This document shows, in pieces, positions 59,137-63,542 of a DNA stretch of 63,542 bases; within the stretch, counting starts at the first letter, position 1; each line of letters begins with the position of its first letter. Source of the stretch: Gammaproteobacteria bacterium (GTDB taxonomy: Bacteria > Pseudomonadota > Gammaproteobacteria > JAJDYQ01). A program made the position numbers and the translations under genes. The notes beneath the pieces were generated by a model, which saw only the letters and a list, made by a program, of their open reading frames with translations, was not told where the DNA came from and made no database searches. The DNA lies in the NCBI GenBank assembly GCA_028289815.1, contig JAPYNQ010000018.1:1-63542 (forward strand). The letters are read 5' to 3'.

Positions 59137-59158
59137 TTGCCCCGCTTTCACGGGGCAA
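59137..59158. terminator. perfect hairpin between phaP and phaB copy 2
   Basis: TTGCCCCG and CGGGGCAA form an eight-pair stem with a six-base loop. On the minus strand it is followed by CAAAATAATTCT, a weak T tract, so it may act as a partial terminator or protect the phaP mRNA end. Confidence 0.5.
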
Positions 59159-59170
59159 TTCAGACACACC

Positions 59171-59545
59171 TCAAGCGGCTTCTTTAAACAAATCGCCAAC
59201 CCGATCCATTTTCTCTACCAGTTCGGTTGTCGCTTCCTCAGTGATCGCAGACAGCTCATCACGGGTTTCTGTCAGCAACCCGGTGTAATCACGCAGATTG
59301 GCAACCATCTTTTCGCTGCAATTCTGCGCGAAGGCCAACTGGGCCACTACGGCCTGGTTGAAATCGGTCTGCTGCGCCATTTTTTCCAGATGCCCGGTAG
59401 CAGACTCGACACACTGGCTAAACATCTCCGCCTGCTTGTCGACCAGTGCTTCACAGGTCTTCAGATTTAATTCGCCCAAGCGTTTGGCAGAAGCCATAGC
59501 GCTGTCGTTATATGATTTGATCAACTCAAAAACTTGCTTTTGCAT
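59171..59545 (-). CDS. phaP: phasin (granule-associated protein PhaP)
   Basis: 124 residues, all-helical and amphipathic: FELIKSYNDSAMASAKRLGE, LVDKQAEMFSQCVESATGHL, LTETRDELSAITEEATTEL. This is the Phasin_2 pattern. Coats PHB granules. Strong GGAG ribosome site just before the ATG (CTGGAGAATTACG). A striking palindrome lies about 33-64 bases upstream of the start and is the probable PhaR operator. Confidence 0.9.
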   Translation of the reverse strand: MQKQVFELIKSYNDSAMASAKRLGELNLKTCEALVDKQAEMFSQCVESATGHLEKMAQQTDFNQAVVAQLAFAQNCSEKMVANLRDYTGLLTETRDELSAITEEATTELVEKMDRVGDLFKEAA

Positions 59546-59577
59546 CGTAATTCTCCAGTTAAAGTTAGAACATGTAT

Positions 59578-59609
59578 ATTGTGCATTGCACTATATGGCA
59601 CTGCACAAT
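59578..59609. promoter_or_regulatory. palindromic operator candidate upstream of phaP
   Basis: ATTGTGCA (59578-59585) and TGCACAAT (59602-59609) are perfect inverted arms 16 bases apart. The left arm itself contains GTGCATTGCAC, an 11-base palindrome, and the right arm contains GCACTGCAC. Dense TGCA-containing half-sites before a phasin gene are what PhaR recognises in other bacteria. Confidence 0.55.
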
Positions 59610-59772
59610 AATGAATTCAAGAGCCATTGTCAACTATTTTTTTTGCAGCGCACAATACTCATGCTATCTAATTGATTTCTATAATTTTACGGCGATTGCT
59701 GGCAATTTTGTTCAAAAAATTTTCCGATACTGGTATTCTGAACCCAAATCTTGAATCCAGACATGCCTTGGA

Positions 59773-60696
59773 ATGATTGAAGTCAAAAACCTGTTCTTTG
59801 AATATCCGGGCAAACTGGCGCTCAGAGATGTCAGCCTCAAAATCAGTAAAGGCGAAGTCACGGCGCTCACAGGCCCTAATGGTGCCGGCAAAACAACATT
59901 GTTACGCGGCTTGGCGGCTCTGCACCAACCGTTATCAGGCAGCATCCGGGTTGCGGGAATTGATGTCATCAGCAACCCGCGCCTGTGCCATGAAAAAGTC
60001 GGTTATCTGGCAGACTTTTTTGGTCTCTACGAGGACCTGACCGTAAAACAATGCCTGATGTACATGGCACGCTCCCATAGTATTACCGCAGACGGTGAAC
60101 CCGCTGCTGTTAACCGGGCAGCGGCGAGATTGCATATTGAGGACCGGCTTCATCAAAGAGCCGGCACCTTATCGCGCGGCTTAAGTCAACGACTGGCGAT
60201 TGCCCAGGCTATCATTCATGAGCCTGCGATTTTAATGCTGGACGAACCCGCATCCGGCCTTGATCCGGAAGCACGCAGCCAGCTCTCAGACTTGTTCCAT
60301 GAACTCAGCACCCAAGGCATTACACTGATTATTTCATCTCATATCCTTGCAGAGCTTGAGGAGTATTGCACCAGCATGCTGATAGTAGATAACGGAGAAA
60401 TCAGGGAACATCGCCACGTCAGTGCCACGCCTGCCAAGCAATGTACGATTGAAATTACGCTGAGCCATGAAGATGATTCACTCATCAAATTCCTTAAAAC
60501 CCGCCCTGGCATATCCTCCCTCAAAACTGAGGAAGCAGGCCTCAGTTTTGTTTTTTCATCAGAAAAAGCACAACAAGCCGAACTGCTTCAGGCGATCATA
60601 TCCCACCAATTTCCGATCTGCCATTTTGCCGAACGCAAAACAAGCCTGCAAGATGTCTACTTGGCCAAAGTCAACACACAGGAATCAACAACATGA
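59773..60696 (+). CDS. ABC transporter ATP-binding protein (ABC-2 exporter)
   Basis: 307 residues. Walker A GPNGAGKTTLLRG near 38-50, signature LSRGLSQRLAIAQ, Walker B AILMLDEPASGLDPEA, and the switch His in LIISSHILAELEE. The extra C-terminal domain (about 215-307) is usual in exporters of this class. Overlaps the permease gene by four bases. The cargo cannot be told; related systems move peptides, lipids or copper-related factors such as NosF/NosY. Confidence 0.93.
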   Translation: MIEVKNLFFEYPGKLALRDVSLKISKGEVTALTGPNGAGKTTLLRGLAALHQPLSGSIRVAGIDVISNPRLCHEKVGYLADFFGLYEDLTVKQCLMYMARSHSITADGEPAAVNRAAARLHIEDRLHQRAGTLSRGLSQRLAIAQAIIHEPAILMLDEPASGLDPEARSQLSDLFHELSTQGITLIISSHILAELEEYCTSMLIVDNGEIREHRHVSATPAKQCTIEITLSHEDDSLIKFLKTRPGISSLKTEEAGLSFVFSSEKAQQAELLQAIISHQFPICHFAERKTSLQDVYLAKVNTQESTT

Positions 60697-62030
60697 AATG
60701 GAATCCGGAATTCCAGCGTAATATCTGGCTGGAACTAACACCTCATCGCCTGATCAGTATGCCCATTGTCTTGGGCATTATTTTCCTGATGATCTATTTG
60801 CAGATGGTCTATCTGTTAGAAGAATATTTTTATCAAGGCATAACGATTACCGCGACTTTTCTATTTTTTATCCTGGTAGTGATGTGGGGGAGCAAACTGT
60901 CATCCGAAGCGATAACATCAGAAATTCAGGATAAAACCTGGGACAATCAGCGTATGACAACCATTAGCCCGTGGTCAATGAGTTGGGCGAAACTTTTCGG
61001 GAGCACGATATTCACATGGTATGGCGGCCTGTTATGTATCGCCGTATTGACCATCAGTTCTTCTGGCATCTCAGTCACAGATAATCTCCAGCGTGCAAGC
61101 ATATTTATACTGGCCGGATTACTCGCCCAATCGACAGCACTGTATATCAGTATGGTACAGTTTATGGGTCGCCGGCAAATCTGGAGGCACCGTAACACAC
61201 TCGGCATGTTACTGGGCATTATCCTGGCACTCCCGTTTATTCAATATGACATTCCATCCGAAGATACAATCCAATGGTTTGGCAAGACCTACAATCAGAG
61301 TAGCTTTATTATCTTTACACTGGCCTTCCTCACCGGCTGGACTATTATCGGTATCTATCGCCTGATGCGAAAAGAACTACAGCTAGCGAACACACCGCTC
61401 GTATGGTTGCTGTTTTTAATCATCCTGCCCGGTTACATCGTCGGCTTCGCAGAAAGCGATGCCGACAGCATGGACCAGATCAATCTATACCTGCTGATTA
61501 CTTATTTCACCACCAGTCTGACGATCTATCTCACCATTCTTGCAGAACCCAAAGATCCAGTAACATTTCGCCGCCTGGCTTTTCTGATACATCATGGCGG
61601 CGGGAGAAAAATACTGCACCACATACCTAGCTGGCTGAGTGGCCTACTGCTACTAGGGCTGGTAACCCTTGCAATCACCATCCGCGATATCCCGATTGCA
61701 AGCCCATACAACTCACCTCTTATTAGCCTGAATTTCTTTGCCGGCTTCCTTTTCATTATCCGAGACATTGGTATTTTTCTATTTTTTAACTTTTCCATCA
61801 AACCGAAAAGAGCCAACACTGTCTCAATTATATATCTGCTTCTGCTTTATACAGTTATTCCGATTATTTTTCTGTCACTCGGACTGGAACCGGTTAGCGC
61901 AGCATTCAACCCTTGGAGCACATTGAAAAGTATTACCATTATTTCTGGCCTTATACAATCCGCTATCATGCTTTACCTTGTTTATTACCGCTGGAATGCG
62001 CTATCCGGTCAAGCAAAAAACGCTATCTGA
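60693..62030 (+). CDS. ABC-2 type permease
   Basis: 445 residues with about ten to twelve hydrophobic helices (for example PIVLGIIFLMIYLQMVYLL, FLFFILVVMWGSKL, LVWLLFLIILPGYIVGFA, FFAGFLFIIRDIGIFLFFNF). Contains the phrase SEIQDKTWDNQRMTTISPW, typical of gliding/ABC-2 permeases where the ATPase contacts. Partner of the ATPase encoded immediately upstream; they form a two-gene exporter. Confidence 0.88.
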   Translation: MKWNPEFQRNIWLELTPHRLISMPIVLGIIFLMIYLQMVYLLEEYFYQGITITATFLFFILVVMWGSKLSSEAITSEIQDKTWDNQRMTTISPWSMSWAKLFGSTIFTWYGGLLCIAVLTISSSGISVTDNLQRASIFILAGLLAQSTALYISMVQFMGRRQIWRHRNTLGMLLGIILALPFIQYDIPSEDTIQWFGKTYNQSSFIIFTLAFLTGWTIIGIYRLMRKELQLANTPLVWLLFLIILPGYIVGFAESDADSMDQINLYLLITYFTTSLTIYLTILAEPKDPVTFRRLAFLIHHGGGRKILHHIPSWLSGLLLLGLVTLAITIRDIPIASPYNSPLISLNFFAGFLFIIRDIGIFLFFNFSIKPKRANTVSIIYLLLLYTVIPIIFLSLGLEPVSAAFNPWSTLKSITIISGLIQSAIMLYLVYYRWNALSGQAKNAI

Positions 62031-62085
62031 CATAGTACTGGCTACATATTGATATGGGATTTTTCTAAATTAATTTATTTAAGCA

Positions 62086-62793
62086 ATGAGTGATTCGATG
62101 CCGAGTAAGCCCGGACGTGGTGGCTTTCTGTCCAGCCTCTGCTTCAACATCATTATCCCAGTCATTATTCTTAGCAAATTCAGTGGCACCGAGGATCTTG
62201 GGCCTGCTTGGAGCATAGTCGTTGCCCTGTTCTTTCCGATCAGCTACGGCCTATGGGATCTGAAACAGTCTGGCAAGATCAACGCCTTTTCCATCCTGGG
62301 CATCGTCAGCGTGTTCTTAACAGGCGGCATGAGCCTGCTGAAAATTGATCCTGAGTATATTGCAATCAAGGAAGCTGCCGTGCCGGCTATTATCGGTATA
62401 GCAGTACTGTTTACGCAGAAAACCAAATACCCGATAGTGAAGGTGCTGATTCTAAACGATCAGATTATCTATACGGAGAAGCTTCAATCCAGCCTGGAAG
62501 CTAATCAGGCAACCGCAACATTTGAAAGAATACTCGCACGTTGTTCCTACATTGTAGCAGGTTCTTTCGCCCTATCGTCGGTTCTTAACTACATATTAGC
62601 CAGGATCATTCTGGTCAGTCCGCCGGGAACCACGGCATTCAGCGAAGAACTTGGAAAAATGACTGCGCTAAGTTATCCCGTTATTGCCTTGCCCAGCATG
62701 ATCGTCATGTTGGTCGCTGTCTGGCACCTGTTCAGCCAGATTAGCAAGCTCACAGGTGAAAATATTGAAAATTTTATTGTCGGTGCCAAATAG
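62086..62793 (+). CDS. VC0807-family membrane protein
   Basis: 235 residues with six hydrophobic segments. Family pattern: FLSSLCFNIIIPVIILSKFS near the start, FFPISYGLWDLKQSGKINAF and LGIVSVFLTGGMSLLKI in the middle, and a C-terminal pair of helices. The function of this family is unknown. It lies 55 bases after the ABC permease on the same strand and may be in its operon. Confidence 0.8.
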   Translation: MSDSMPSKPGRGGFLSSLCFNIIIPVIILSKFSGTEDLGPAWSIVVALFFPISYGLWDLKQSGKINAFSILGIVSVFLTGGMSLLKIDPEYIAIKEAAVPAIIGIAVLFTQKTKYPIVKVLILNDQIIYTEKLQSSLEANQATATFERILARCSYIVAGSFALSSVLNYILARIILVSPPGTTAFSEELGKMTALSYPVIALPSMIVMLVAVWHLFSQISKLTGENIENFIVGAK

Positions 62794-63380
62794 TGCTACT
62801 ACAAAATGTCACAGCAATCATCAAACAGCATAATGGTATAGTATATAGGGGCTTCTATTTAACCCAATATTATAATAAGGATTACTGATTTCAGCTTTTT
62901 CTACCGATGGTGATACCATGAACAAGACGAAAGATATATTCGGTTCCCTTTGTGAACCGCAAGACTGTCGTTTGGACCAGTTAGCCCAAGCCTAACATAG
63001 TCTTGGACAAACTTGGGCCAAGCGACCGGATGAATGCTTTGCTGCGCCGTGCCGGACACAACTTGCCTTTGATCTTGAATAGGCTTAGGCTTTTTTTGGC
63101 TGAAAAAAAAGATAGGTCTGTGGGGTGGGCTACGGCTTTGGCACATGCCGCGCAGTGTATCCCGGCTACCGGCAAATGCTATGGTCGCCTGAAGCTGGGT
63201 TTTTCAGTGCCGACCAAGTAGCTTATAATCATCAAGTGTCTGGCAAATCTAAGGATATTATGGCCCATTCCAGCGTATGAGTATAGTTGTGACAAGGAAT
63301 AATGACGCTCAATAATGGCCGGGACACTTACCTGTCCTTTGTTTCGCGAGCAGGTAAAGGGATGAACTCTGGGCAGCTGA
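62794..63380. other. gene-poor region at the right edge
   Basis: About 590 bases. Contains a transposase tail on the plus strand (62985-63221, listed separately). Nothing else recognised; the small ORFs are shadows or noise. Confidence 0.5.
62985..63221 (+). pseudogene. IS5-like transposase C-terminal remnant
   Basis: An open stretch after a TAG with no start reads GPSDRMNALLRRAGHNLPLI followed by LNRLRLFLAEKK, the pattern of the extreme C-terminus of IS5/IS1182-type transposases (GDRMNALL...GHNL..IL..LRL). The rest of the transposase and the element ends are not seen. The tail runs on to a TAG near 63221 with basic text (CYGRLKLGFSVPTK). Confidence 0.45.
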
Positions 63381-63542
63381 TCATAGCAATTGCCACCTCT
63401 CATCATATACTGGGTGTTCTTGGGTTGGTGTAAACGGATCACGTAACCATATACGTGGAGCGATAATCACGCTGTCTGTATTTCTTCCCAGATATACCGC
63501 CCACCAGCTGTAGGTGCTATTGGACATGATGAAGTGTTGACA
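63381..63542 (-). CDS. family 11 glycosyltransferase (alpha-1,2-fucosyltransferase-like), 3' end only
   Basis: Partial gene cut by the window edge; only the last 53 residues are present. They carry the GT11 closing motif: HFIMSNSTYSWWAVYLG and VIIAPRIWLRDPF, then YDERWQLL and a TGA at 63381-63383. GT11 enzymes add fucose or galactose to surface glycans such as O-antigen, so a surface polysaccharide locus probably continues beyond the window. Confidence 0.75.
   Translation of the reverse strand, partial: CQHFIMSNSTYSWWAVYLGRNTDSVIIAPRIWLRDPFTPTQEHPVYDERWQLL

Overview
The window reads as chromosome of a gammaproteobacterium outside the Enterobacterales. The evidence is gene order and family type: the block lolB-ispE-tRNA-Gln-prs-rplY-pth-ychF, rho next to trxA, hemA-prfA, a Chp/Pil type IV pilus chemosensory operon beside glutathione genes, yqgE-yqgF-pyrR-pyrB-pyrC-like, the 'ferrooxidans-type' GshA, and a class III PHA synthase (PhaC+PhaE). 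These are typical of Chromatiales/Thiotrichales-like bacteria, but the species cannot be named from sequence alone.

Layout. 1-3 kb: an unassigned operon with a small membrane peptide, a MotA/TolQ/ExbB proton-channel protein and two different membrane-anchored von Willebrand factor A proteins. Each vWA protein begins with a MotB/ExbD-like membrane helix carrying one buried Asp. This is the best candidate for an undescribed system. 3-8 kb: rho, trxA, ychF, pth, rplY. 8-10.2 kb: a decaying accessory patch with an 80-bp repeat pair, a methyltransferase with a 10-C tract and frameshifts, and an AlkB-type dioxygenase split by one amber codon. 10.5-18.3 kb: prs, tRNA-Gln, ispE, lolB, a TPR lipoprotein, hemA, prfA. 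18.3-20.3 kb: a second accessory patch with ankyrin-repeat genes and tandem broken HNH endonuclease copies. 20.7-27.4 kb: DUF971-MoaD fusion, an IscA/ErpA protein, queD, yggX, a PhnD-like binding protein, a SAH riboswitch with ahcY and metF, and a broken rsmE. 27.4-37.4 kb: the pilGHIJ-chpA-cheW chemosensory operon with a 1995-residue hybrid kinase. 37.6-49 kb: gshA-gshB-apbE, tonB, a TnpB remnant, yqgE-yqgF-pyrR-pyrB-pyrX-pyrK, a DnaJ-like membrane protein with TerD, and a DUF4124 protein. 49.4-51.1 kb: pyrG. 51.5-52.6 kb: a broken fic gene. 52.6-59.6 kb: a full polyhydroxyalkanoate locus (phaC, phaE, phaA, two phaB, phaR, phaP). 59.7-62.8 kb: an ABC-2 exporter and a VC0807-family membrane protein. 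62.8-63.5 kb: a transposase remnant and the 3' end of a family 11 glycosyltransferase.

How it fits together. PhaA and PhaB make 3-hydroxybutyryl-CoA, PhaC/PhaE polymerise it, PhaP coats the granule and PhaR probably represses the promoters; TGCA-containing palindromes precede phaA/phaE, phaR and phaP. AhcY and MetF belong to the methyl cycle, and ahcY carries its own S-adenosylhomocysteine riboswitch. PyrR, PyrB, PyrX, PyrK and PyrG serve pyrimidine synthesis. The Chp operon would control twitching motility, and its receptor gene pilJ contains a 9-G tract.

The window is unusually rich in recognisable wrecks (methyltransferase, alkB, two HNH copies, an ankyrin fragment, rsmE, tnpB, fic, an IS5-like transposase tail) and long gene-poor gaps. 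Together with secreted ankyrin repeats this suggests a genome in relaxed selection, such as a symbiont or host-associated lineage; that last step is inference.
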